Assembly (NCBI RefSeq): GCF_000422905.1
Contig: NZ_AUGY01000013.1
Location: 1 to 64,000, forward strand
Origin: Paenibacillus alginolyticus DSM 5050 = NBRC 15375
GTDB taxonomy: Bacteria > Bacillota > Bacilli > Paenibacillales > NBRC-103111
Direction: 5' to 3'
DNA: 64,000 bases
Position 1 is the first letter of the stretch, and each line of letters starts with the position of its first letter. The translations under genes were made by a program, and so were the position numbers. The notes beneath the pieces are model-generated. The model had not been told where the DNA came from. It saw only the letters and a list, made by a program, of their open reading frames with translations, and made no database searches. Positions 15,343 to 24,079 of the stretch are shown here, in pieces.

Positions 15343-16704
15343 ATGAGGTTAGTATTACGTATCGTTATTTATGTATGTATTTTCGTTGTTTTTGTGGGGG
15401 GAGTCGGAGCTATCGGATATTCTAGGACGATGCAAAGCGAGATGTCGGGTATCGATAAGCCATCTCCACTTTTGCAAGAAGTTAAGATACCCGAATACGA
15501 TCCGCGGAAGCCGACCGTAGCCGTTATTCTAGGGGATAGCGTGACCGAAGTAATCGATTTTCTGGTTCCTTATGAAATGTTCTCCCTTACTGGAGCCTAT
15601 AATGTTTTTGCCGTTGCCTCGGATCGTCATATTAAGTCATTAACGGGCGGTCTTGATCTGCTGCCGCATTACTCTTTTAAAGAGATGGATGATTTATTAG
15701 GTAAAAGTCCCGATATTATAGTGATTCCCAACATTCCCATCATGGAAGACAAGAAGGTTCACCCCGTGCAAGACTGGATCATAAAAAATTCAGGAAATAA
15801 ACCGATTCTACTAAGCATTTGCAATGGAGCCGAGACACTTGCCGAAACTGGTTTGTTGAACGGGAAATCAGCAGCAACACACTGGGGCGATATGAATAGA
15901 TTGGAAAAGAAATATCCCGAAGTCCACTGGCAAAGGGACCAGCGTTATGTACCCGACGGTAACATTGTATCCTCGGCAGGTGTGACATCTGGAATCGATG
16001 CTGTCTTATATGTCATTTCACAACAATTAGGCGAAGCTGTAGCAGTGAAAATAGCAGAAGAAATGAATTACCCTACGTACCAATTTGTTCATAACCCGAA
16101 GATGGAGCCCTTTTCCATAGAACCAAAGGATGCGGCTTATATTTTAAATTTTGCCTATCAGTGGAACAAGAAACAAGCCGGCGTACTGTTGTATAATGGT
16201 ATAGAGGAAACGGCATTAGGTTCGATTTTTGATTCTTACTCTGCTTCCGGTACGACAAAGACGATGACAATTTCAAGCTCAGAACAACCCGTAGTGACAA
16301 AATACCACCTTAACCTGCAGGCTAGATATCAAATGTCCAATGCCCCGAGATTAGATAAAATGATAATTGCAGGCACTCAGGCAAAGACTCTAGCGGCTGA
16401 AACCGTAAACCAATGGAAGCAGCTTGGTAAAAACACTGAACTTCTATTCATCCATAGCGATTCTCCGAAAAGATTTGTCATGGAAGCACCATTGGAGGAT
16501 TTATCGAAACAAGAGGATGTTCTAACTGCTCATTTTGCTGCAAAACGACTTGAATATCGTGCTAACCATCTAAGTCTTGACGGCAAACCATTTTCACTTG
16601 ATGCGTTCGGCATACCTCTTTTAATCGGTGCACTTTCAGTTGGAGTAACTTTTTATATAGATCGAAGATTTATCAGGAAGAAGAGAATGACTAAATCTAA
16701 ATAA
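15343..16704 (+). CDS. DJ-1/PfpI-like protein with membrane anchors at both ends
   Basis: 453 residues from ATG 15343 (GGAGGGGAG upstream). An N-terminal hydrophobic segment (IVIYVCIFVVFVGGVGAIGY) is followed by a DJ-1/PfpI domain with the nucleophile elbow LSICNGAETLAETGLLNG and the later HWGD motif. A second, weaker half starts QAGVLLYNGIEETALGSIFD and resembles the opening of another PfpI domain without the Cys elbow. A C-terminal membrane segment (IPLLIGALSVGVTFYI) precedes a basic tail. The catalytic domains are probably outside the membrane. It lies downstream of the BlaI/M56 pair; whether it is co-transcribed across 150 bases is unknown. Confidence 0.78.
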   Translation: MRLVLRIVIYVCIFVVFVGGVGAIGYSRTMQSEMSGIDKPSPLLQEVKIPEYDPRKPTVAVILGDSVTEVIDFLVPYEMFSLTGAYNVFAVASDRHIKSLTGGLDLLPHYSFKEMDDLLGKSPDIIVIPNIPIMEDKKVHPVQDWIIKNSGNKPILLSICNGAETLAETGLLNGKSAATHWGDMNRLEKKYPEVHWQRDQRYVPDGNIVSSAGVTSGIDAVLYVISQQLGEAVAVKIAEEMNYPTYQFVHNPKMEPFSIEPKDAAYILNFAYQWNKKQAGVLLYNGIEETALGSIFDSYSASGTTKTMTISSSEQPVVTKYHLNLQARYQMSNAPRLDKMIIAGTQAKTLAAETVNQWKQLGKNTELLFIHSDSPKRFVMEAPLEDLSKQEDVLTAHFAAKRLEYRANHLSLDGKPFSLDAFGIPLLIGALSVGVTFYIDRRFIRKKRMTKSK

Positions 16705-16716
16705 TTGTTAAGTGAG

Positions 16717-16745
16717 GGAGTTGCTAATCGGCGGCTCCTTTTTTT
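16717..16745 (+). terminator. Terminator after the DJ-1-like gene
   Basis: GGAG..GC / GC..CTCC stem with a seven-base T-tract. Confidence 0.7.
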
Positions 16746-16894
16746 GTTTGTAAGAGGATTTATTCTTTGGAATAAAAAACCGATAATCATTATGAAAAAT
16801 AAATGTTATAATCAGAATCATCTATGTAAATGACTGCTAGTTCATTATCCTGTGTGTTCATTTAAAGTGAAAAGGAAGGTTAAGGAAGAATGAT

Positions 16895-18523
16895 ATGCAT
16901 AATTGGTCAAAGGCACTAAATCTCAGAAATCCTTTTAAAATCACTTTGGTCTATATCTTTTTAGGAAGTCTATGGATTATCCTATCCGATAAATTTATGG
17001 ACATTTTTAACTTATCAGGAGCAATCACTATTCATTCAACTAAGGGGTTATTTTATGTATTACTTACGGCATTGATTCTATATTGGTGGGTAAAACGTTT
17101 GAAGAAAGCCCTTACAGAAAGCGAGGAACGGTACCGAATACTTGTAGAATACTCACCAGAACCGTTAGTTGTTCACAGTAAAGGAAAAATAGTCTATATC
17201 AATCCGGCCGGTGCCGAAATATTTGGCGCAGCTAGCCCAGAGGAACTTATTGATTATCCTATAATGAATTTGGTGCATCCCGATTATTTAGGCATAGCGA
17301 AAGAACGAATTAGGCTGATCGAAGAGGAGAGAGTGCCTTCTACTCCCATTGAGCAGAAATTTCTTCGTGTTGATCGTCAAGTTATTGATGTAGAAGTCAG
17401 AGCGGTACCTTGTATCTATTTAGGCAAACCGGCCGTACAGCTTATCTGCAGGGATATCACTGAGCGTAAACGAGCCAGGCGTATGCTGGAAGAGAGAGAG
17501 CAGAGTTATAAGTCCCTTGTTGAAAATAACCCCGATGCTATATTTGAATTAGATCTAAATGGGCGAATACTTAATATGAATTCAGCTACTGAAAGGATTA
17601 CGGGCTATCAGCAGGAAGAGCTGCTGGATCAAAGTCTTTGTAAATTAATGGTAGGCGAAGATCACCTTAAAGCAAGCAATCTGTTTGAAGCGTCTACAAA
17701 AGGTGAATCAAACAATATCGAAGTCACCATTATTAATAAACGAGGCTATAGTGTCGAATTAAATTTAAAGACGGTTCCGATTATCATAAATGATAAGATC
17801 GATGGTGTGTATGGTATTGCAAAAGACATAACCGAACGTAAAAGAACTGATGAGCTTCTGATTAAGTCAGAAAAGCTATCCGTAGTGGGGCAGCTAGCCG
17901 CTGGAGTTGCTCACGAGATTCGGAATCCATTAACTTCTCTAAGAGGATTTGTCCAATTATTACAAACCAGAATGGATAATTATAATGAGTATTTTCAAAT
18001 TATGTTAACTGAATTAGACCGAATTAATTATATCGTGAGCGAGTTTTTGGTTATTGCCAAGCCGCAAGCCGTGTGTTTTGAGATGAAAGATCTTCGTAAA
18101 ATTCTACTTGATGTGATCTCGCTGCTTGACACACAAGCCATTCTTAGCGATGTGCAAATTCATACGGTATTTGATCCGGACATTCCGTTAATCAATTGTG
18201 AAGAAAATCAATTAAAACAGGTCGTTATTAATATTCTTAAAAATGCGATTGAAGCGATGACAGAAGGCGGTATTATCGAAATTATTATGAGTGTAGACGA
18301 CAATAAAATCGTTATTCGGTTTATTGATCAGGGGTGTGGAATTTCTGAAGATCGAATAGGGATGTTAGGAGAACCCTTTTATACGACGAAAGAGAACGGG
18401 ACCGGACTAGGATTAATGGTGAGCCAAAAAATTATTGAAGCACATCACGGTAGTCTTACGATTAAAAGTCAGATCGATAAAGGAACAACGGTTGACCTTA
18501 TTTTACCTTTAGATCCAAATTAA
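16895..18523 (+). CDS. Membrane PAS-PAS sensor histidine kinase, sporulation-kinase-like
   Basis: 542 residues. Two N-terminal membrane segments (about 14-34 and 50-67), PAS 1 (ERYRILVEYSPEPLVV.., about 78-190), PAS 2 (SYKSLVENNPDAIFELD.., about 205-320), HisKA with phospho-His in GVAHEIRNPLTSLRGFVQLLQ, then the ATPase domain with N-box NILKNAIEAM, DQGCGIS and GTGLGLMVSQKII. The H-box resembles the KinA/KinE class that feeds the sporulation phosphorelay. No adjacent response regulator, so it is an orphan, consistent with that role. Confidence 0.88.
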   Translation: MHNWSKALNLRNPFKITLVYIFLGSLWIILSDKFMDIFNLSGAITIHSTKGLFYVLLTALILYWWVKRLKKALTESEERYRILVEYSPEPLVVHSKGKIVYINPAGAEIFGAASPEELIDYPIMNLVHPDYLGIAKERIRLIEEERVPSTPIEQKFLRVDRQVIDVEVRAVPCIYLGKPAVQLICRDITERKRARRMLEEREQSYKSLVENNPDAIFELDLNGRILNMNSATERITGYQQEELLDQSLCKLMVGEDHLKASNLFEASTKGESNNIEVTIINKRGYSVELNLKTVPIIINDKIDGVYGIAKDITERKRTDELLIKSEKLSVVGQLAAGVAHEIRNPLTSLRGFVQLLQTRMDNYNEYFQIMLTELDRINYIVSEFLVIAKPQAVCFEMKDLRKILLDVISLLDTQAILSDVQIHTVFDPDIPLINCEENQLKQVVINILKNAIEAMTEGGIIEIIMSVDDNKIVIRFIDQGCGISEDRIGMLGEPFYTTKENGTGLGLMVSQKIIEAHHGSLTIKSQIDKGTTVDLILPLDPN

Positions 18524-18533
18524 AATGCTAATG

Positions 18534-18556
18534 AACTCCTGAAGAGGAGTTTTTTT
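18534..18556 (+). terminator. Terminator of the sensor kinase gene
   Basis: AACTCCT-GAAG-AGGAGTT with seven Ts. Confidence 0.85.
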
Positions 18557-18574
18557 AATGAAAAAGAGGATTAC

Positions 18575-18604
18575 TTGACAAACAAATTAGCCTAAAGTTA
18601 GCAT
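18575..18604 (+). promoter_or_regulatory. Promoter with CTAA-N2-TTAG dyad upstream of marR
   Basis: TTGACA 18575-18580. The -10 is poorly defined (TAGCAT at an 18-base spacing). CTAAAGTTAG (18592-18601) lies in the spacer/-10 region. A matching dyad occurs at the same distance from TTGACA upstream of doxX. Confidence 0.6.
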
Positions 18605-18667
18605 AGTATTATGACAACTCGATGTAGAGAAGACTAAGAAAGGATTTACACCAAAGGAGGAACGATC

Positions 18668-19126
18668 ATGTACCAGGGAGACGAACAAAGCCAGCTTGAT
18701 TTAAGATTATTCCGAATCTGGAGTAAAGCAGCTAAAGCTATAGCTGATAATACCAAACGAGATATCGAAAGTCATGGAATCAGTCCTGACCATTTTATGA
18801 TTTTAGAGCTCCTCTACAACAAAGGACCTCATCCTATTCAAAGGATTAGTGAAATATTTAGCATTCCAAGCGGGAGTATTACCTACGTGGTAGATAAGCT
18901 TGAACAGAAAGATTATGTGAGACGGCAATCAAGTCCTACGGATAGAAGAACCTCCAATGTCGCCCTTACTGAGCAGGGGGAAACCTTATTTAATGAGATT
19001 TTTCCGAAACATGCAGCTGTTATATCTGAGAATTTCTCTTTTATAAGCAATGAGGATAAACTTCAGATGATCGATCTGTTAAAGAAACTGGGGTTTGGAG
19101 CACAGGAACTCAGTAAGGATAAGTAA
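18668..19126 (+). CDS. MarR-family transcription regulator
   Basis: 152 residues. The winged-helix is visible as HPIQRISEIFSIPSGSITYVVDKLEQKDYVRRQ and the wing SSPTDRRTSNVALTEQGETL. It starts at ATG with AAAGGAGGAAC upstream. It is transcribed alone to a strong terminator. Shared operator-like dyads before it and before the DoxX gene suggest it represses both. No Cys residues are seen, so a thiol-oxidation switch is unlikely. Confidence 0.9.
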   Translation: MYQGDEQSQLDLRLFRIWSKAAKAIADNTKRDIESHGISPDHFMILELLYNKGPHPIQRISEIFSIPSGSITYVVDKLEQKDYVRRQSSPTDRRTSNVALTEQGETLFNEIFPKHAAVISENFSFISNEDKLQMIDLLKKLGFGAQELSKDK

Positions 19127-19160
19127 CAAAATTACGGATATCCGCTAAAACCAAAAAGGA

Positions 19161-19190
19161 CCGTCAGGGTGATCTTCCCTGGCGGTTTTT
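19161..19190 (+). terminator. Terminator of marR
   Basis: CCGTCAGGG / CCCTGGCGG with five Ts. Confidence 0.85.
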
Positions 19191-19231
19191 CCTTATTTGG
19201 ATGGAGTTTTGCAGTGCCTTGTTGAAAATGG

Positions 19232-19257
19232 TTGACAAATAAATACCCTAATGTTAG
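19232..19257 (+). promoter_or_regulatory. Promoter element with CTAA-N2-TTAG dyad upstream of doxX
   Basis: TTGACA 19232-19237 and CTAATGTTAG 19248-19257, with the dyad 10 bases after the -35 (11 in the marR promoter). A second palindrome, ATTAG-GATAT-CTAAT, lies at about 19274-19288. Confidence 0.6.
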
Positions 19258-19330
19258 TGTATATTATAATAATATTAGGATATCTAATTGTAGTCTATCT
19301 ATGATTAGGTAAAAAGAGGAGAGTTTTAGC

Positions 19331-19669
19331 ATGAGTATTGCAGCAATTATTATTCAAATCGTTTTAGCACTTGGGTTTTTGATGTTTGGAGCCTCGAAGC
19401 TAGGCTCAAAGCAAATGGTGGATGAATTCACACGTTACGGGATGCCTCAGTGGTTTAGGGTAATAACTGGCTTGCTCGAAATTGCCGGTGCCGCACTTCT
19501 GGTTGCAGGAATTTGGAACGATCGACTTGTTGTTTTCGGCGGATGGTTGTTGGTCGTAATTATGGTTGGAGCCGTCATAACGCATCTACGTATTAAGGAT
19601 CCTGTATCTAAAATAGGTATGCCCGTTATTTTAATCATTCTTACATTGGTTGTTCTGTTAATAAAATAA
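19331..19669 (+). CDS. DoxX-family membrane protein
   Basis: 112 residues with four membrane segments (about 5-22, 44-62, 66-84, 94-111) and the family phrase GASKLGSKQMVDEFTRYGMPQWFRVITGLLEIAGA. DoxX-like proteins associate with quinone or redox stress responses in Gram-positives; the specific role here is unknown. Preceded by GAGGAG. Probably controlled by the MarR regulator encoded immediately upstream. Confidence 0.87.
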   Translation: MSIAAIIIQIVLALGFLMFGASKLGSKQMVDEFTRYGMPQWFRVITGLLEIAGAALLVAGIWNDRLVVFGGWLLVVIMVGAVITHLRIKDPVSKIGMPVILIILTLVVLLIK

Positions 19670-19729
19670 GAATTACAAACATGAATAGTGCCTAATTATC
19701 AATTTCATGGATAAAACTAGAACTAATAA

Positions 19730-19764
19730 ATGCCGGGTCCTGTTCAATAGGATCCGGCATTTTA
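19730..19764 (+). terminator. Terminator of doxX
   Basis: ATGCCGGGTCCT / AGGATCCGGCAT stem with a short T-run. Confidence 0.8.
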
Positions 19765-19903
19765 ATTGTTATTTTGCTTATACCGGGGATTTTCTCATCG
19801 AAAGTGAACGGTTTTGCGAATTCGCTCCTAGTAAGGTTTGCTACAGAGCTCCTTTCTGCTAGAGTAAGGGTATAGGAAATGTTATACGAAAAGGAGTGGG
19901 CGG

Positions 19904-20359
19904 ATGTCTGACAAAGAAAATCTAGTGCGCTTTGGAATCTCCATGCCGCAATCTCTCATAGAGCAATATGACCGGCTCATTGCCTTGCAGGGCTATGATA
20001 ATCGCTCAGAAGCCATACGTGATCTTGCGCGCAAAGCGCTGTTAACGTCTAGCAGTATGCAGCCGGAAGAAACTGTAGCTGGAACGATCGTGATGGTGTA
20101 TGACCATCATATTCGTGATTTGCCGATTACCTTAATGGAGCTGCAGCATGATTTCCATTCTGCGATTATTTCAACGATGCATATCCATTTAAATCATCAG
20201 CAATGCTTGGAAATACTAGTTGTTCGCGGTAAGGTGCAGAAGCTCAGAGAGCTTCAACAGCGAATTCAAGTACTCAAGGGTGTAGGTTATGCGGAGCTGT
20301 CTGTTACTCATGTGGACGAGCATGGGCACTCGCATGAGCATCCTCATTCTCATTTGTAG
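19904..20359 (+). CDS. nikR: Nickel-responsive regulator NikR
   Basis: 151 residues. An N-terminal ribbon-helix-helix (VRFGISMPQSLIEQYDRLI..NRSEAIRDLARKAL) is followed by an ACT-like nickel domain. The high-affinity Ni ligands are present: His in VYDHHIRD, then HIHLNHQQCLEI supplying H-x-H and Cys. The C-terminus is an unusual His-rich tail with HGHSHEHPHSHL. NikR represses nickel uptake genes when Ni is bound, but no nickel transporter or urease gene is visible in this window. AAAGGAG precedes the ATG. DUF2203 and CopC-CopD genes follow in tight order. Confidence 0.92.
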   Translation: MSDKENLVRFGISMPQSLIEQYDRLIALQGYDNRSEAIRDLARKALLTSSSMQPEETVAGTIVMVYDHHIRDLPITLMELQHDFHSAIISTMHIHLNHQQCLEILVVRGKVQKLRELQQRIQVLKGVGYAELSVTHVDEHGHSHEHPHSHL

Positions 20360-20410
20360 AATTCGTAGTTGATCTGTTTTTTTGATAAAATTAAGGCACG
20401 GAGGTGCGAG

Positions 20411-20815
20411 ATGTCGGTTAAAAAGTGGTTCAGTTTAGAAGAGGCAAATGGCATGCTGTCGTTTGTCGATCAGGAATTGAAGAAAATGCAAGCATTGAAG
20501 CGGAATTTTGAAGAAAAATATGCAGAGCTCCGTATGAAGAAAAACGAGCATGCTGAGAAACCCGGCGCAGAGAAGGACCCGTTTTTCGTCATGGAAGCAG
20601 AGCTGGAATTCCTTCAAATTGAAGCTCGCGGGCTTATTCACAATTTTCAGCTTACAGGTGTAGAGCTCAAGGATATAGATACCGGACTTGTTGATTTTCC
20701 CGCGTTGATGGATGGACAAGAAGTGCTGCTTTGTTGGAAACAGGGAGAGGATAGAATTCGTTTTTACCATGGCAAACAGGATGGTTTTGCCGGACGTAAA
20801 CCGATTTCGGAATAG
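20411..20815 (+). CDS. DUF2203-family protein
   Basis: 134 residues from ATG 20411 (GGAGGTG upstream). The N-terminal phrase KKWFSLEEANGMLSFVDQEL and the central GVELKDIDTGLVDFPALMDGQEVLLCWKQGEDRIRFYHG are characteristic of DUF2203. The first half is a charged alpha-helical, coiled-coil-prone region. Function unknown. It is flanked by nikR (51 bases) and the CopC-CopD gene (10 bases), so a metal-linked role is possible but not shown. Confidence 0.85.
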   Translation: MSVKKWFSLEEANGMLSFVDQELKKMQALKRNFEEKYAELRMKKNEHAEKPGAEKDPFFVMEAELEFLQIEARGLIHNFQLTGVELKDIDTGLVDFPALMDGQEVLLCWKQGEDRIRFYHGKQDGFAGRKPISE

Positions 20816-20825
20816 AGGAACATAA

Positions 20826-22475
20826 ATGCAAAGATCTTTACGTTATATGGCTAAACGCTTTTTCATACCTACATGGCTTATATGTATGTTCGCCTTTATT
20901 CTCATGAGCGCAGTTGCTGTTCCTCAGACAGCCTCTGCTCATGCGTCATTAGTACAGGCTCAACCTGAAGCGGGCACCAAGCTTGAAAGCTCCCCCCCTC
21001 AAGTTGCTGTTACTTTTAATGAACAGTTAGATGCAGGACTCTTTTATATCAAAGTATTGGATCATAACGGTAACGAAATAACAAGGAATAAAGCTTATAT
21101 GAACAAAGAGCAGACAGGATTAATTCTTGATCTGCCGAAATTAACTGAGGGTTTTTATTTGATCAGCTATCACGTCATTTCTGCTGACGGTCACCCCGTT
21201 GCAGGGAGTTATCCGATAACGATTGGCAATCCGCCGCAAGAAGAAGCTCTTGATCTGCCTTCCGTATACGGTGGGCACAATCATGGAACGGGTCAGTTAA
21301 CAACGAAAGATATCCTGCAATATGCGTCTCGCGGTCTGTGGTATTTGATGATGTTGGCGTTGACAGGTTGGGTTATCTGGTTAAGGCTGTTGGGAGCAAG
21401 CGGGACTGAAACCCGGAAATCACTTTCAGCTTGGACTCTTAATCTTCAGCGTGCACAATTAGTAGCCTTATTGCTGCTCATTTTCACGCACATCGAAGCA
21501 CTGCTTGGCGGCGGTGGGGTGGAGGAGATTTGGAAACTATTTAGTGCAACTAGTATCGGTATTTCCTGGGCGCTGATGCTAGTACTATCTTTCCTTGGAT
21601 TTGTACTTGTGGGTAGGGCAAAGTGGCTAGATTTATTATGGCCTTTATGTTTCCTAGCGGTGAAAAGCTTTAGCGGTCACGCGGCGTCATTTTCTCCCTT
21701 ATGGGCAACAATCGGGCTGGATTTTATTCACTTGCTCGGCGCGGCATGTTGGGTTGGGGGCTTAGTGCTGCTCTATGCGAAATGGCGTCAAAAAAGTGAT
21801 GATGTCAGTTCCTATATGCAGCAATTCTCGAAAATGGCTTTGATCTCCATTCTTGTACTTACCCTGTCTGGATTTTTATCCGTCTTGTTATTCCTGCCAA
21901 ACTTGCGTTACTTGCTCTACACGTCGTGGGGAATATTGATGCTTGTGAAAATTGGTGCTGTAGCACTTGTGATACTCATTGGTTTTATTATACGGCTCAA
22001 TTTGCGCAAACAGAAGGCCAAACAATCGGTTCTCTGGATTAAGGTTGATCTTACCTTCATGGTGATTATCGTGCTGCTGGTTGGGCTCATCACATATATG
22101 GCGCCAATTCCTGTCAATGAGCCGCTTGAGTGGCATCAGATGGGCGAGAAGGTCCATGTATCTGCGGATATTACGCCGAAAATCCAGGGAACCAATACCT
22201 TTGTAGCAAAAGTATGGCTCCCAGAAAAAGCAGGGAAACCGAAGCAAGTGCTCATGCTGCTTCATTATTTAGACGATAAAGAAATGGCGCCAATTTCTGT
22301 GCCAGTAACCTTGTACGAGGATAACACACAAGAAGAATCATACGGTTTTGTGAAATTCAGCTATAAAGCACAGGGGGCCTACCTGCCGTTCCGCGGCAAT
22401 TGGGAATTAGAGATGCGTGTCATGGATGCGGATGATAATGAAACGGTGTACAACAAAGAATTTATGGTGTATTAA
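20826..22475 (+). CDS. CopC-CopD fusion copper-handling membrane protein (YcnJ-like)
   Basis: 549 residues. A signal peptide ends TASA, so the mature protein starts with His, as in CopC copper sites (HASLVQAQPEAG). The CopC domain ends with SYHVISADGHPVAGSYPITIG, which supplies further His ligands. About eight hydrophobic segments of the CopD domain follow (roughly 165-430), including GLDFIHLLGAACWVGGL. A C-terminal extracellular beta domain resembles the YcnJ tail. It probably imports or handles copper. Ends before a 40-base gap to a small hypothetical gene. Confidence 0.9.
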   Translation: MQRSLRYMAKRFFIPTWLICMFAFILMSAVAVPQTASAHASLVQAQPEAGTKLESSPPQVAVTFNEQLDAGLFYIKVLDHNGNEITRNKAYMNKEQTGLILDLPKLTEGFYLISYHVISADGHPVAGSYPITIGNPPQEEALDLPSVYGGHNHGTGQLTTKDILQYASRGLWYLMMLALTGWVIWLRLLGASGTETRKSLSAWTLNLQRAQLVALLLLIFTHIEALLGGGGVEEIWKLFSATSIGISWALMLVLSFLGFVLVGRAKWLDLLWPLCFLAVKSFSGHAASFSPLWATIGLDFIHLLGAACWVGGLVLLYAKWRQKSDDVSSYMQQFSKMALISILVLTLSGFLSVLLFLPNLRYLLYTSWGILMLVKIGAVALVILIGFIIRLNLRKQKAKQSVLWIKVDLTFMVIIVLLVGLITYMAPIPVNEPLEWHQMGEKVHVSADITPKIQGTNTFVAKVWLPEKAGKPKQVLMLLHYLDDKEMAPISVPVTLYEDNTQEESYGFVKFSYKAQGAYLPFRGNWELEMRVMDADDNETVYNKEFMVY

Positions 22476-22515
22476 AAAGTATTAAATACATGATGGCTGA
22501 AAGTGGGTGGCGATA

Positions 22516-22701
22516 ATGGCATGGATTCAAGTGCTCGACAAAGAACATTTGTCAGTCAAATTTGATGACCAGGATGAAATGGCATTGCTGGAGATCAACG
22601 ATGGCGGCATCTCGCCTAATTATGTAACCATTCGTTTAAATGAAACGGAGATTGATGATCTGATTGAGGCATTACATCGGATTAAACAAGCCATTCAATA
22701 A
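22516..22701 (+). CDS. Small conserved-looking cytoplasmic protein, function unknown
   Basis: 61 residues from ATG 22516 (GTGGGTGG upstream; GTG 22507 is an alternative). The sequence alternates short beta and one C-terminal helix (ETEIDDLIEALHRIKQAIQ), acidic, with no membrane segment and no Cys. It is the last gene before a strong terminator, so probably co-transcribed with the CopC-CopD gene. Not recognised. Confidence 0.65.
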   Translation: MAWIQVLDKEHLSVKFDDQDEMALLEINDGGISPNYVTIRLNETEIDDLIEALHRIKQAIQ

Positions 22702-22717
22702 TAATGACTTAGGAGGA

Positions 22718-22743
22718 GGGGCACATTGTGCCCCTTTTTTTCA
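22718..22743 (+). terminator. Terminator of the nikR-copCD cluster
   Basis: GGGGCAC-ATT-GTGCCCC followed by seven or more Ts. Confidence 0.9.
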
Positions 22744-22769
22744 TCCCTTCTTACTCTATTCAAATTGCG

Positions 22770-22783
22770 TATATCATGATATA
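22770..22783 (+). promoter_or_regulatory. Palindrome upstream of the mannan-locus regulator
   Basis: TATATCATGATATA is a perfect 14-base palindrome 53 bases before the regulator start. A related word, TATCGTATGATATA, follows at about 22791. It may be an autoregulatory operator; this is inference from position. Confidence 0.35.
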
Positions 22784-22835
22784 TTAATGGTATCGTATGA
22801 TATAACATTTGGTTGGGTGCAGGGGGTAGGTAGCA

Positions 22836-23966
22836 TTGTCAACGGATTCGAGACCCATTTACGAGCGAATATTCGAAACGCTGCGTGAAGAAATTATACA
22901 ACGTAAATATAACGTTGGAGACCGCGTTCCTTCCGAGAAGGAACTGGCGGATGAATATAACGTAAGCCGTATTACGAGTAAAAAGGCGCTGGAGATGCTC
23001 GCAGAAGAGCGTCTCATCGTGCGTAAGCCAGGGAGAGGCTCCTTCGTCATGGAAGGAGGGGGGATTCCGGCTGAAGGACCATCTACGGGTGAGAGAACCA
23101 AGCATACGTTGATTGGCTTAGTCATAACGGATTTCGGCAATACCTTCGGTACGGAGATGATTTATGGCATGGAGCGGGCTTCCGCTGAGAACGATAGCTT
23201 CCTAGTACTGCGCAGATCGTTTGGAGTGCCTGAAAATGAAGTGAAAGCTATTCGATCGTTTCTTGAATTAGGCGTGGATGGCATTATTGTGTTTCCTGCA
23301 CAAGGGGAGTTCTATAATGATGAACTTCTGAAGCTGGTCATACAGCAATTTCCCTTAGTTCTCGTTGACCGTCATCTCAAAGGGGTGGCCGCAGCTTCGA
23401 TTAGTACAGATAACATAGCAGCTGCTCGCACGGGTGCTGACTATTTACTTGATTTAGGGCATAAGCAGATTTGCTTACTTACGCCGCCTCCTATGGATAC
23501 AACAGCTATTGAGGACCGTATAGAAGGCTTCGTACGGGCTCATGCGGAACGCGGGGTCATGGTTGACCGGTCGCTCTGGTTAGATGAAATCACCTCTACG
23601 CTGCCAAATTCATTTCATTCACCTAATATTGATAAAGATATCGATATGATTAAGGAACACCTGCGCAGCAATCCGCAAATTACCGCCTTGTTCGCTATAG
23701 AATATAATATTGCTCTATTAGCCAAGGCTGCCGTGGAACAAATGGGACTTCAGATACCTGCGGATATTTCCATTATTTGTTTTGATAGCCCTCCTACGAC
23801 GCTTGGCAGCGGCTATCGCTTTACCCATCTGATCCAAGCCGAGGATGAAATCGGCAAGCTCGCTGTAGAGAATGTGCTAAAGCTGAAACAAGGCGAGAAG
23901 GTAGCCAATAAAATAAGTCTGGAAGCCAAACTAATCATTGGGGAGTCAACGGGACCCTCCAAATGA
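22836..23966 (+). CDS. GntR-type HTH fused to LacI-type sugar-binding domain (AraR-like regulator)
   Basis: 376 residues from TTG 22836. The N-terminal GntR winged helix (PIYERIFETLREEIIQRKYNVGDRVPSEKELADEYNVSRITSKKAL) is joined to a periplasmic-binding-protein-like sensor domain (LIGLVITDFGNTFGTEMIYGMERA; DGIIVFPAQG; PLVLVDRH; TDNIAAARTGADYLLDLGHKQICLL; FDSPPTTL). This architecture is that of Bacillus AraR. Position at the head of the GH125/ABC/GH76 genes makes it the likely substrate-responsive repressor of alpha-mannan utilisation. Confidence 0.9.
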   Translation: MSTDSRPIYERIFETLREEIIQRKYNVGDRVPSEKELADEYNVSRITSKKALEMLAEERLIVRKPGRGSFVMEGGGIPAEGPSTGERTKHTLIGLVITDFGNTFGTEMIYGMERASAENDSFLVLRRSFGVPENEVKAIRSFLELGVDGIIVFPAQGEFYNDELLKLVIQQFPLVLVDRHLKGVAAASISTDNIAAARTGADYLLDLGHKQICLLTPPPMDTTAIEDRIEGFVRAHAERGVMVDRSLWLDEITSTLPNSFHSPNIDKDIDMIKEHLRSNPQITALFAIEYNIALLAKAAVEQMGLQIPADISIICFDSPPTTLGSGYRFTHLIQAEDEIGKLAVENVLKLKQGEKVANKISLEAKLIIGESTGPSK

Positions 23967-23998
23967 TCGGTGTACTCATCATCATGGATTCGACACTT

Positions 23999-24026
23999 GA
24001 GACTGCTAATCTAGTAGTCTCTTTTT
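23999..24026 (+). terminator. Terminator of the regulator gene
   Basis: GAGACT..CTA / TAG..AGTCTC with five Ts. Confidence 0.8.
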
Positions 24027-24079
24027 AATTGGTATATCAACCAATTTAAATGATATGTAAATAGTATGATAAATATATA

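Noticed and set aside
22664..22888. 74-codon rightward frame spanning the terminator and the regulator promoter
   Set aside because: It crosses a strong terminator and overlaps two supported genes, with no binding site.
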